Below, piece after piece: positions 41,401 to 54,100 of a DNA stretch of 64,000 nt. The stretch is from NCBI RefSeq assembly GCF_901709675.1, contig NC_051101.1:12732501-12796500 (forward strand). Reading direction: 5' to 3'. The notes under the pieces are model-generated. The model had not been told where the DNA came from. It was given only the letters and a program-made list of their open reading frames with translations, and ran no database searches. The position numbers were made by a program, and so were the translations under genes. Numbering within the stretch: the first letter of the stretch is position 1; every line of letters starts with the position of its first letter. The DNA is from Syngnathus acus. Lineage: Eukaryota; Chordata; Actinopteri; Syngnathiformes; Syngnathidae.

Positions 41401-44400
41401 TCCCGTTTTAAAAACTTTTGAGTTGAATCAGGACTGTGTTTTAAAGTGGCAAATTAACTTTAAATAATATTTAAAAAATTATATAAATTATATATAATTA
41501 TATAAATTATTATATATTCTAAAAATATTAGATATTTTTTAGATACATGCAATAAAATGCAAGATATAAAAAAATCCCTTTTTTACTTATTTGTCATTTT
41601 TTCCAGGTAATAATTTGTTACGTATTTAACAAAATAGTATTGCACACAAAGGCTTGGCGAACTTATAAGAAATAAGAAAAAAAAAGTTGCAAAAAAACAT
41701 TGCGACAAACTAGTGAGTGTTTAGTGAGCTGACTGGTGGTGAAAAGGTTGAAGAATCTTTTGCTCAACATTTTCCTTGTCCGCCGCTGAACCTTGCCATG
41801 ACCTTGCACCCTAAAGCAACATGTGCACTTTCTAAACATGGAACGAATTTCACTCTTGTGTTCAAATTGTGGTCGTCGGCACACGAAATGTGTTGACAAC
41901 ACCACGGGCCCGTTGCTGTGAGACAATAAACTCTCCCACGCACGCATGCACACGCGCACGCACACATGTGCAGCGGGTGGCCGCCGGCGTTGAAGAATGA
42001 AGACGCTAACCGTTTCAATCTGTCAGAGGCCGAAGCATCTGTCAGTGAACAGTCTGGCCTGAGAAAACACGCAATGCAAATACACTCTGGGTGTGTGTGC
42101 GTGTGTGTGTGTGTGTGTCTGTGTGTGTCAGTAGCAGCGGTCAAGGCCATTACATGTTGTGTATTCAAAACAAAGTTTTATCAATTAGCTTAATGCTAAC
42201 AAACAATGCAGAAGACCATCGACGTGCTAACGAATAGCATCGGCGTATAAATAGAACAATAATATACTGCAATTTCCTGGAAGCCAGCATAAAATATTGC
42301 CTCGTTCTTTGAAGAAAATCGAATAATTTCTGTTTTACGTTCACAGTCAAAGACTTTTTTCAACAACATTTTTTTCCCGCCTTTTCCAGTGACATTTAGG
42401 AAGAATTAAAAGCCGCTAAGTGACTTTGGCAGCCTCAGTTTTAACATCAGTATCATAAGTAGCAGCCATGAAGACTTCCCGGCACCTCCTCCTCACCCGA
42501 TCCTCCCCCCCCCCGACAACTTCCCAATGACTAAAATGATGTGATTACGTTGAGGCTAATGACGGCGGGCATGCTTAGATCCATCTGCGACGTTTTTCTT
42601 TGCTTCTGTCCTGATTCAGCGGCCTGTCAGCAGCTTCTTGGAAGAGCTTTTCACCACCGCCACGACAAAGCATCGTCAGACGCAGCAAAGCATTCTGGGA
42701 AGGCTCCGTCAATGACTATACCGTGACAAGAAGTCCAATTACAAGAAAGAAAATATTTGAGATATTCAAGTTATTTGTTGATGGATTGAAATTGAACCTG
42801 ACAAATCACAGCAATCTTATCATGCTGTTGATGGAAAAACATTTTTTTTTGCTTCGGGTTTAGGCAACAGCCACGCAAAATTCAGCTGACATATCGAATC
42901 AGCATTTGATTGACAGGGCTTGACCTCTAGTCTAGCGACAAAGAAGCTGGTTGAACCAACCAGCTGCAATCCTCCAACGCATTACAGTAAAAACGACGCA
43001 AATCAAGTTAGCGGCGGCGGCGGCCTCTTGTGCTAATATTAGCCGCGCCTTTGTTTGCGGCTCCAGCTGCGAGCTTTGTGACGAGTCGCAAGATTGAATT
43101 TTGCAGTCGAGACGACAAAGTCGGGACTCATTTGTGCGTGCTTTCTAGCACAATGCACTCAACCAATCACTTGTCTTCTTATTGTCTGCTCCAACTGGGA
43201 TCTTTTCAAGAATGCTTTTGCATAGAAAAACAGAAACCATAACAAATGGTTAAATAAGTAAAAAAATAAATAAAATAAAATAAAAAATACAGTAAGAAAT
43301 GACACCAAAATGATAAGATGCAAACCAATAAAACACTTTGTACTAAATAATAAAAATGATGATACGAGTGCAGGCCGGTTTCTTGAACGAGCAACTGAGG
43401 AGCTCCCCTGTGTAATCACATCAGGACGGAAAAGTTTTACTTATGGCAAACGGAATTGAGTTACGATTGAGCGGCGGGGCGGGAAGCCAATTTGTATCGA
43501 TCCCCATAGTAAAGAGCGCTCGCAGTCAGTCTATCTATTCAGCGCGGGAATGAAAGGCCGCTCAGCCTATAGAGCCAGACTGTATAATCCGATGTTACCC
43601 GATCAATAGCGGCTGAAACCCGGCTTTTCCCGTCCCGCCACTATCGGAATATTGTGTGTGTGTGTGCTGATGGAGGTGGTGAGGGGGCGAGGTAATAAGT
43701 GCTGCCCATCTTGCCGTCTGGCAGCGACATCACACCAGAAGTGAAGTGACGGAAAATACAGAAGAATCCAAATCGAGACTCGTTTGGAACTGGAATCGTT
43801 TAAATTATTTTTTCTCAACGTGGATTCTGCAATCTCATATTTTTGAACATGCTAGGAAAATCAATATACTGCTACACCGTTAAAGCAGTATAAGGAAAAA
43901 AAAATATTATAAAAAATTCATGAAATATGGATTTGTCAGCACGCTGAGTCATCAGGTTGTGTTTACATCATGGCGTCACACAGGCAGATTAGCTGCTTGA
44001 CATTGATCACCCAGCAGTCCATCAATCACCTATATTCACTCCCGGTCTCCCCCCCCTCCCCTCGCAGGGCCGCCAATGCGCTAAACGCCCACGCCGGCGA
44101 CCTCTCGATGCTAAAACGCACAAACAGCCGTCGGTCAGGAGGTCTCCACGACCCACAGGAGCTTTGACATTGGCCAATCTGATGACTAAGAAATCCAAAT
44201 ATGAGATTAGCCCTCGGTGACTATCTCACTCTAAGTGCCCCCTCCCAACACACAAATGGGGCCCTAAGAAGATAATAGCGCTACAATTGGTTTCACAAGG
44301 GCGTGGAAGGGGGGGGGCTGTCATTCGATTACAAGCCCCCCGCAGAGAAATGTTGCCCGAGCGAAAGTGCAGATGGGCCGTGTTTGGGTCGGACCAATCG

Positions 44401-45744
44401 GGAAGACTTCATCAGGAGAGAGAGAAAAATGGACAGGGAAGTCACTATCAATCAAGATAGTGGCTAGTAAATACAAAAAAATGAAGCTAAAATTCTTGTG
44501 CGTCCCAATACTTTTGCTCATGTCATCATTTAACTGATAAACTGCAAGAAGTCAATCATTCTGAGGTGACTAAAAAGTAAAATATGATTTGTCTAATCGA
44601 TTGCTTCTTCTCCCAGGAGAAACTCGAGTAGGCAAAGATTATTAACAGATATTACAATTATTGATCGATTGAGTCAAAGGTGAAGGCATTATCACCTTGC
44701 TGGCGTCCTATTGAAGTATAAGAAGGTTACAGAAGCGTTTATGTCCTATTTAGCTACATTTAGCATGTCGTGGCTTAACTCACCAGAATGTTGGACCACA
44801 CACACACACACACAAATATCTAGCCGCCAATCATCCTTTGGGCCGGACGTGGTGACACAATACGTGGATGCTGCAATGTTTTCTGGCTAAACAAGGCTGT
44901 CAATCATGGTGGGGGGGAAACCACAGAATTTTCATTCCTAATATTTTGACCATCTCAAGAAGGCCACCCTAACACAACGCAGAATTTTCCCATTATCAGT
45001 TGTACCTAATAAAGTGAGCAGAATGATTGATGTCATCAAAAGGAGAGGCAATGTGACCGTGAATACAATTAGCTATACCTGGCACACACACTCACACACA
45101 GACACACACCTAGCCTGGGGCTCATCCACTACCAGGCAAGCTAATCAGCTAACGAGCCGCTAATGGCGTCAGCAGCAGCCGGGCGACCGCCGCCGGCCCT
45201 CTAAGGCGGGAAGAAGGCCGCGTCTGTCATCAGCGTCCAATTGCACCTTTGCTCCACTGTCCTCTCGGACGTCCTTTTGGACGTCTTATTCTATCTCACT
45301 CACACACACACGCGCACAAACAAACACACACACATTAGCGATCTCCTCGCCTTCCCAATTAGGCCTCTAATTTGGCTAATGGAGCATTAATGGAGAAAGA
45401 GGCTGCTGAAGACCCGAGCTCAGCACAATGTCCTCACACACACACACACAAAGACGCCCACACACACACACTGTCCTATATAATCCAATACCACGCACAG
45501 ATTTGATTTCATTAACAATAGTATCACAATGCTCCTCTCTGATGACAAAATAATAGAAAACATTTCGCACACAAACAACACTACGTTTGCTTTTTCTTTT
45601 GCTTTTTGTCGCACCGCATGGAGCATTTTGGGATCTTTGCAAACATAGCGATAACCTGATTTATAGATTTTCACAATATAGCTGAGATTTTTTTTTTTGT
45701 GTCTTCAGTGAACATAAAACAAAGAATTTTTATAGCACAGAGAT

Positions 45745-45750
<6 letters not shown>
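38458..45750 (+). other. intergenic region, left part
   Basis: No gene recognised. Includes degenerate GGGTTTCAAA repeats (about 39320-40150), a GC-rich candidate conserved block at 40860-41060, AT-rich DNA at 41330-41640, and several short CA/TG runs (42090, 44805, 45300, 45435). Confidence 0.5.

Positions 45751-45832
<82 letters not shown>
45751..45832 (+). repeat. (TG)41 microsatellite
   Basis: An uninterrupted TG dinucleotide run, the longest in the window. It creates spurious long Cys-Val and Thr-His frames. Confidence 0.95.
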
Positions 45833-45835
<3 letters not shown>

Positions 45836-48396
45836 ATGTGTGTGATAAGGAGAAGTGTGACGGCGCCATGTTGATCTTCCACTCAACAATGCCGCACTTA
45901 TTCCCACGCTGTCCACATCTTTTTAATGAGTGTGTGTTCTGTGTCAATGTGTCGCATTTCTGTATATGTGTGTCTGTGTGTGCGTGTGTGTGTGTGTGTG
46001 TAGACAAACTGTCCAACAAACAAACTCACATCAGTAATTAAGTAGAAAGAGAAATATTTGGGTGAGAAGTACTGTTACTTGTGTATGAGTAGAAAGTACA
46101 TATATATATATTTATAGCTATATATATATATATATTTATATATATAGCATGATGACGCCGTGGCGACAGACGTATCTGACGCTTTTGACCCGTTTCAAGT
46201 CGACACACACACACACGCAGTGTGTGGAGATAGCGTCAGTGGCTCAGTCTCCAGCCTTCGATAAGGGGGGACCCCCTTGAAAAAAATGAAGTGCGTGTGT
46301 GTGTGTGTGTCTGCTTACAGTGAGCAATGGAAACGCTCCAGTCGCTTCTAATCTCCAACTCGGCTCCATAAACACAAACTCGGAGGGGATGCGTCGTGCC
46401 GATGGGCTGATGATGTCATCAAAAGGCACCCGGCCGTCGTGTTTGAGCCGCAGCTATGTGAGGCATGCGTTTGTGTCATTTCTTTTTTAATCATACATTC
46501 TTAGAAGAGGAGGTTATTATTATTGTCTCTGCATAGGAAGGCCTGCGGTGGGTTGGCTAGTTGATTGCGACTAGGGGCCTACCTGATAAGAGTCGGAGCC
46601 GGCACAGCGCAGGCCGGCCGTCTGTTAGCATTCCTGGCGTTTCTGCATATCCTGTTGACACACACACACACAAGTTTAGGAACCTGGAGATATTCAAGTC
46701 AGACTCGGTGGACCTTTAAAGGAAACTCACTTGAAGCAAAATTCATGATTAGCTTTAACAAAATGGCCGACTCGCTGTTTAGTTTCAGGAATCGCTGCGC
46801 AAAACTTTCCAATGTTATGGTAAACATTTCAAACTGTGAAGTTTTTGACAATAATAATAATGGATCCAAGATGGATGCAAGCAGGCTTTGTGGAGGACAA
46901 AAGCCCCTCCATCATGAACGGCCATTTTGGCCACAACTTGGACTTCCTGTCGAAAAAAGCTGGCCATTCAAAATGTCCTGCCGCTGTTCACTGCTTCCTC
47001 CTTTCGCTCTTGGGCACTTTCACTCATTCACGCATTGGGAAGTGGCACGCCATTTGTCACGGGGCCTTGTTTGCCCGTGTCGCCTTTTACGAGACAACCA
47101 GAGGGGCGCCGGCTTCCCGAGGACCACCCAGCGCTCGGACCCTCGACTGAACTTGAGCTGGTTTTTGAATCTGTGATATAAGAAGAACTGAGCTTTTGCG
47201 AGATACTCTGACATTTAAAATGTTTGTGGTATTTTCCAATTTTTTGGGGTTAAATTCCAAACCTTAGTGTCATTTTAGTTCAATTAATAACTTAGCTAAT
47301 TTTCCAATCTGTGGTAATTTCTCTCTTTTGGCAGATGTGCACTTAGAAAGCGGTGGTTTGCGCCGTTGTGGGTGTGAACACAGTCTCTGCGGCCAATAGA
47401 AACGTCTCTTCTAATTTAATTAATTAATGCAAAGTTCGAGAGTGTAATTATTAACCCTCAGGTTATTTTGACGTGTCACAGAATATGAAAGGAGAATAGC
47501 AGGATTAGCGGCAACTGTGAGGTAATGGCGTCACGAGGCCTCGCCCCCTCGCCGTTCCAGTCGTGCTGGGATGCCTGAGGATTAAAGAGCGTGCTGACAA
47601 TCGCATCTGTTTTGTTTCTCCAGTGCGCTAAGCACTGGTGTGGAGAAATAGTGTGTGAAAATGTCGATACGGGAGCGGCGTAGGTGTGTGCGTGGAGTCA
47701 TAAATACAGCCGGGCTTAAGTGCGTGTAAACAGTACCAGCGAGTGGCGCAATATTTCTTGGGATTCTCGTAGTAAAAATGAAAGCTTCTTTCACAACAAT
47801 GTGAATGAAGGACCGGCTCGTACCGTGCATTTTTTTTTTTTTGGGGCTAAATTACAAACTTTATTATTGGCCTCAGGCGAGACACTGGAGAGCCAAAGTG
47901 GCTCGCCATTCTCCTGAAATCCTCCCAAAGCTCCCCCTCTCTTAGCTCCTCTTGTGATCCACGGGATGCCCGGAGGCCTCGCCAACACGCCACCTCAGTG
48001 GTGGGACAATTAGCAAAACACACACAAGAACCACTTTGAAATTCTCCACAAAAGCGGCTCGTCTGTTAACGCCGCGTTTTTCCGCATCCGGAAAGCTCAA
48101 AGATGTCAGATGAAAGCCAAGATGGCCGACGAGCACGACGGCTTATAAATCCTCATTTCAACTCGGGCTCAATAAAAGTCTTAAATCACTCATGACAACC
48201 TGAAAACAAGCAAAACCGGGAATGAAGCCCTGCTCTGTAGCGGTTTTTACAAGTATCACGCTAATTTACAATAGCCCGTCTATGGTGTTTCACATTAAAC
48301 GTTAGCATTAAGCTAGCAGACGTAATAAAAGGCGCATGGAGGAATTTTGGAAAAATGTATGGGTTTTCCCTGACAGCTGATCTGGAATTTGGACAA

Positions 48397-48422
48397 GGGT
48401 GTGTAGACTTTTTATATCCACT
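48397..48422 (+). repeat. 26-bp dispersed motif, copy 1
   Basis: Begins gggtgtgtagac and ends tatatccact; identical to 62726-62751. It looks like the end of an old DNA transposon. It sits 36 bases left of the MITE. Confidence 0.6.
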
Positions 48423-48457
48423 GTATATACTACAAGGCATTCTTAACAATTGATTAA

Positions 48458-48874
48458 TACCGTATTTTCCGGACTATAAGGCGCACCGGACTATAAGGCG
48501 CACCTTCAATGAATGGCCTTTTTTAAAACTTTGTCCTTATATAAGGCGCACCAGACTATAAGGCGCACCATTAATGCATCATGTCAGATTTTTAATCCAA
48601 ATCAAATCATTCTCCATTTTATCTTTTTTATTTCAACTTCAGATGCAACAAGTTCACTTTATAATCACAAAATAATGATCCATAGTCTTTTTGATTCATG
48701 ATTCATAGTCTTCAGCGGGCCACTTATGATTGATTTCATGACACAATGCTTCGGGCCAGTTTAAATTTAGGAATTTGGTCCATATATAAGGCGCACCGGA
48801 CTATAAGGCGCACTGTCGGCTTTTGAGAAAATTTTAGGTTTTTAGGTGCGCCTTATAGTCCGGAAAATACGGTA
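48458..48874. mobile_element. TA-flanked MITE (Tc1/mariner-like non-autonomous element)
   Basis: A 413-bp element (48460-48872) has near-perfect terminal inverted repeats of about 28 bp, starting ccgtattttccgg and ending ccggaaaatacgg. It is flanked by TA on both sides (48458-48459 and 48873-48874). Internally it repeats a 17-bp unit, ggactataaggcgcacc, twice in tandem at the left end (48471-48504), again near 48553 and 48798, and inverted at the right end. There is no transposase frame. Similar sequences are widespread in fish genomes to my knowledge. Confidence 0.82.
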
Positions 48875-50722
48875 AATTATTTTTAGCCCAGAAAAACAAC
48901 ATGGCAATAATGCACATTGTTGCTTTTGGCATTGTTGTCTTAATCGGCTTCAGCGATGTTCGGATTGTGCTTCTGTCTCTCGGCCTGCCCACAAAATTGG
49001 AAAGTAAAAAGGCTGCCGTGAGACAATCGCTGACAAAGCATGAAGTGAGTGAAAGGCCTGCAACAAGTGCACGAGGACACTTTGAGCAATGGAGACGTTT
49101 AGAATCCGCTCCGAAACAACAAGTGCTCGCAAAGTAGGCCATCCATCACACGATGGAGGGGCTTGGAGATTTGGGGGGAGGATATATGAGTCATGGGTGG
49201 TGAAGAGGGGAGGGGTGTAGAAAGAGAAGGATGCTGGCTGAGTTTACGCTGATAAAGGCGAGCTCTGCCGGATTAACTTGTCCCGAGTTTTGTTTCAGTG
49301 GCGGCGAGGCTAAGCGAGGCGCTCTCAGCTCGCCAACATCTGGAACGTGTCAGCGGAGACCAGACGCCGCGTCTACGCTGGCGCAACGCACACATGATGC
49401 ATGCACACACACTTGGAAGATCAACACAAACAATCACACCACTAAAAAAAACACACACATGAACATACAGTATCATTACAAACACAAATTCATAATAATT
49501 AACATTTCACACTAAATCAAATCAACATGGATGCAATGACATGAATGAAACCATCACACACACGTCAATAGATAGAAAACTATTAAAAAAAATAAAAAAA
49601 ACACACATCCAAATAAAATAATACACATAAACCCACATTAAAATACTGACAAAAACACACACACAGAGATGGATAACATCAACACAACACCTGAATGTGC
49701 AAACAAAACCAACATATGGAAATACAAATAACACAAACGTAAAAATAAAACACACATAAAGGTGAAAACAGCAACACACACACACACTCACGTGCACTCT
49801 CACACACTGTCTCTCTCAAATGCACAATCAGACAGACACACATCTACTTACACACACGCACACATCACAAACTAACACTCCCACTCTGACACACGCGAGC
49901 CCACATACAGACATACAGGTCAGACACATGAAGACGGAGTTGTCGTCTTTGAGGCAGCCGAGATAAAGACTCCTGCTCCTTGTCACACGGACACACACGC
50001 ACGCACGCACACACGCACGCACGCACGCACACTCCCAAAAGCCACACCGCAGTCGCTAATGATGGACAGCTGAAGGCACACTCTCGGGGCGCCAATCAAA
50101 TTTGCAGGCCTCTAATTGGATTACAGCGGGCAAGAGGGAGGGCTTTTATCTCGCCCCGCTCACAACACACACACACACACACTCGTTTGTTTGTGCTCTC
50201 GTCTGCGCTTGAATGATGGACAAAAGAGCGGCCTGTCGACTGGCGGCTGAGTGCTGATTGGTCGGAGCCGCCGTGGCTTTGTTGTGTTGTGTGCTTTTTG
50301 CCTCCAGCTTATGTGTGAGCGTGTGTGTGAATGTGTGTGTGCACGAGGCGTCACCTAGCTCATTGCCTGCTCTCTGTTGGCTTTTCAGCAGGCCTCAACT
50401 CCACAAGTAGTGGAAAGACGCCGCGGGCTAGCATGGCGTAAACAATACACAAAAGAAATGCTTGGTTTTTTTTTTGTGCAAAATTCATTTTGTCAATTCT
50501 GCAAGATGATGACGTCAATTGTGTTTGTGGCCAATTAATGAAAATTCTGCAGGGAGCACCAATATAATATTAGATATAAAGGAACTGGTGAGAATGTTAG
50601 TCGTCCCTGCGGATGCCCGCAAGACGCCGAGCGTATCAGCAGCGTGTTGCCTATCAGCCCGACCGACCGAGGCCAGCCAGGAAGTCACAGACAAACACAC
50701 GCCCCTAACCACCTACCCACAT

Positions 50723-50799
50723 CTTATCTGTTATTGGCCGGCCCACTCGGACGCTTATCTTTTATTGGATGTCTCCTCTGTCAAGCTTATCTTTATTGG
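50723..50799 (+). promoter_or_regulatory. triple GATA/CCAAT cluster upstream of tbx20
   Basis: Three copies of CTTATCT followed by TTATTGG (50723-50737, 50754-50768, and a slightly shorter third at 50786-50799) occur at 31-32 base spacing. Each joins an inverted GATA site (AGATAA) to an inverted CCAAT box. The spacing is about three helical turns. The cluster lies 7.7 kb before the tbx20 start codon. Confidence 0.5.
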
Positions 50800-51084
50800 C
50801 TGGCTCCTCCTGAGCACCGGGACGAGGAGGAGGAGGAAAAAGAAGGAGGAAAGACATCCTCTGACGTGTGGGAGAATATTATAAGCCTGTTTTCACCTTC
50901 CCTCACTTCCTGTCCTGCAGCCAATCACAGTAAGGTTAACTCAATGGCTGAGTTGATTAAATAGGAAATGTCATTAGGACGCTAATCTTAAACAAAAAAT
51001 CATCATTGTATTTAATTAATGCCCATAAGCAAAATGCATTATTTTTCAAGAAGTTTCAATTAATAGAGGCTTATTATTATTAAT

Positions 51085-51115
<31 letters not shown>

Positions 51116-54100
51116 TATTATTATTATTATTATTATTCACCTTTTAAAATCACAAATAATCAATCACAAAGGCTTATTTCGAACACCAACTCATAATAAA
51201 TAATTGAGATACAAAAATGTATTTGATTAAAAAATATTTTTGATTTTTAAAAAAAATTGACTAGTTTAAAAAGAATACTTCTAAAAAAAAAAAAAACTAC
51301 AGTGGAAATAACAAAAAAAAACTAAAGCTCATATGTTAAAAATGACATTGTGCTACTTCACTTAAATGTAATAATGCTTTGCGTGTTTGTGTGCCTGTGT
51401 GTGTTTGAGCTCCTGGTTGCCGTGACAACGCATCTATCCCACAGGCAGGAGCTCTTATCGCACAGAAAAGCTTTTAAACGCGAAAAAAAATACATAAAGA
51501 AGTTAAAGCAGCAGGAAGCAGAGCCTGATGGTTAAATACGTTAACAATACGCCATGTCCACCATTTACGATCACTTGCCGCATTTCCTGGTTGTTTTAAC
51601 CGTCCCTGTCTGCTTCTGTTTGCATTCATCCAAATATTTATGACCCTTTTCTAGCCTCTTGAACATGCTCTTATTTTATGTCTTATTATAGGAACCTGAG
51701 TGGACTAAAGTGTGGCTTTCCTTCATCCATTTTGATAAGGAAACTGTAATATATCAAAAATAGGGCTTTCATCCACCTATGTTTTGGAATGTGTTACAAA
51801 ATCTGGGGCAAACATTGGCCAGTCGATTACGTAGACACTGAAAGCCTTTCAAAAATGTCCACATTGTCGTCATCACATCTCCTTGGCGTCATCTTGAGAC
51901 ACTAAATATGAACAAATATGGAACAGCCTTGATACCATCCCAGACAACACACATGCACAACACACAACACACACATCCCCGCCTCCCTGGGAACAGCGGG
52001 CCGTCGCTGTTAGCGTTACGTGCCACTCACGGCACCTGATAAGACAAGCAGAGCCATAATCGGCTCGCAACTGGGTTAGCCACCACGGGGAAGTTCTCAA
52101 GACAGTTTGTTCAAATGTGTTTTTCCCGAATAGCAATGTAGTCACAAAACACAATGCTATCTTTGGATTATTGACGGCTAGCATAAGAAGCTAACATAGC
52201 AGTGAATTTCTTGAAGAGACTTAAATACATTACGTACATTAAAAAAAAAGAAAAACAATCAAACTATTTTGTACACAAAAAAATTCCTCAAAGTTGTAAA
52301 TAAAAAATAGCGGCTAGCAAAAGATGCTAATGTAGCAGTCTCCATCTTCACTCGCCATCTAATCTTAGTATGTATATGCTCTAGCCATCTTTTTATAAAT
52401 GATTCTGTTTTGAGCTGTCCATCTTTATATACATTCTGCCTGTCTTTACATACAGTCAATCTGTCTTTATTTACCCTCGCTAATCTTCATATACAATGGA
52501 TTAGCTTTCCGTGTGTCGTAAATGTGTGTTTATGTGTGCTTAGCATCAGTTCCTAGATAGACTTATCTCCCAGACGCTAACGGTGTCTGCGCAGCCCATT
52601 ACTGAGCTGCAATTAGTCAGCGTCTCAAATTAGCCACACACCACAACAAGGGTCTGCTCTTTTATCAGAAGGAGCTGTGGAGCTTTCGAGACGTCTTGTT
52701 GACTGATTGAGCTCAAGAGCTGTGCTGGACGCTAAAATAAGCTCAATGGCGTAGTGCGCTTGAGTCCGACAACAGTTCCACGCTAGCTTCTCACAAAAGT
52801 TAATAATACCTAGTGGAAGACTGAGATCAAGCGCTGATTCTGTAAAACAATCTGTTGTTTGCTCTAATTTTGTTTCTTCTTCCTGTTTGTGTTTGCCTGT
52901 TAAGCATTTAGCATTGCGCGACGATAAAGATTCTCCAGCTAGCATCTAGCAAAAAATATTTTATGCTTCATGATATTGTATAATAATTCCTACTATTCAC
53001 ATCATATCACCCCAAAAACAGAGTTTGGATTTTTGAAATTGTTACGTAACAATTGTGAGATGATTCATCATTACATTGTAACTTAGGATAATATCATGCG
53101 TGTAAAGTAAGAAAACTTCTGACAGAGCTAAAAGATGAAAACCACCGTCAAGAGAAGTGCACGCGCATGATACAGTAAATGTATTGTACACGCACAGTTT
53201 GTGTGCGAATCTCAAGGGAAACGAGTGAGCTGCGAAGAACTACTGCTAAAATCCAAAGATATGGAACATCCACGCTCGCACCTCTGAATGGACTTGTCAC
53301 ACTTACACACGCACACGTTGTGATATAACACATCCACAATGTCACACATCCCAACTCCCGACACAAATAAAAATGGTGTCCATTTTGTCCCTCCATTCGT
53401 CAATGATGCAGATTAAAAAAAAAAGCCCTATCGATCCTGCAACTGTGAAATAGCATCTTAGCGTCTAAGCTACTGATTAGCATGACAACATAGCACAAAG
53501 TTGACAGTCCCCTAAAAGAGGCTCGTAATTGCACATAGATGCCACAAAATGGCTCAACCGACGATCACATCATTCAAATCAAAGTCAAGCGGAGTCTTTC
53601 ATCATATTTTGGTAAATCCTAAAATTGCAAACTCAACTGACTCGGGTCGAGTCATGTGACGGGAGCTTTTGTTTATATATGCTAGCTGCATTAGCCTTCT
53701 GCCAGAAACATGACAATAAAGTTGACTATAATCTCTCAATTCTGTAAATATGATTTTAGGGAGGTCAAGTTTTACCCAGATGTGCCTGAAAAAATTGGAA
53801 TGGGAGAGGCTGGGCGTCTCCGGGGGCGTAAAAAAGTTCTTAGCAGGTGCCGGGTGTTTATGTGACACCTCTTCAGGGTGCTAATGCTGGATAGGCGTTT
53901 AACGGTAGGGTCATGGACGCTCGGATGGCGGCCGGGGAGAGTCAAAGGGGGGTGAAGATGTTGTTAGCGGGGTTAGGGGGGTGAAGGGGGGCACTTGTGC
54001 CGCTGCGCTGGATGAAAGCTCCCCGACCAGCCGTCGTCGCGGTAACTAATTTGCTGAGATTTTCCGCTCGACTGGAGGCACGAGGAAGAGGCCCCCTCGG

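Larger units (their letters stand above)
45833..50722 (+). other. intergenic region, middle part
   Basis: Contains TA-rich repeats (46096-46147), the MITE at 48458-48874 and a kilobase of AC-rich sequence (about 49380-50180) with many CA and cacg runs. No gene recognised. Confidence 0.5.

Noticed and set aside
45705-46041. Thr-His and Cys-Val repeat proteins
   Set aside because: Direct translation of the TG/CA microsatellite.
46565-47176. 203-aa open frame on + strand
   Set aside because: Contains CA-repeat-derived residues, no recognisable domain, composition like random intergenic DNA and no splice or promoter context.
48901-49137. 78-aa open frame beside the MITE
   Set aside because: No known domain, no splice partners, short; consistent with chance.
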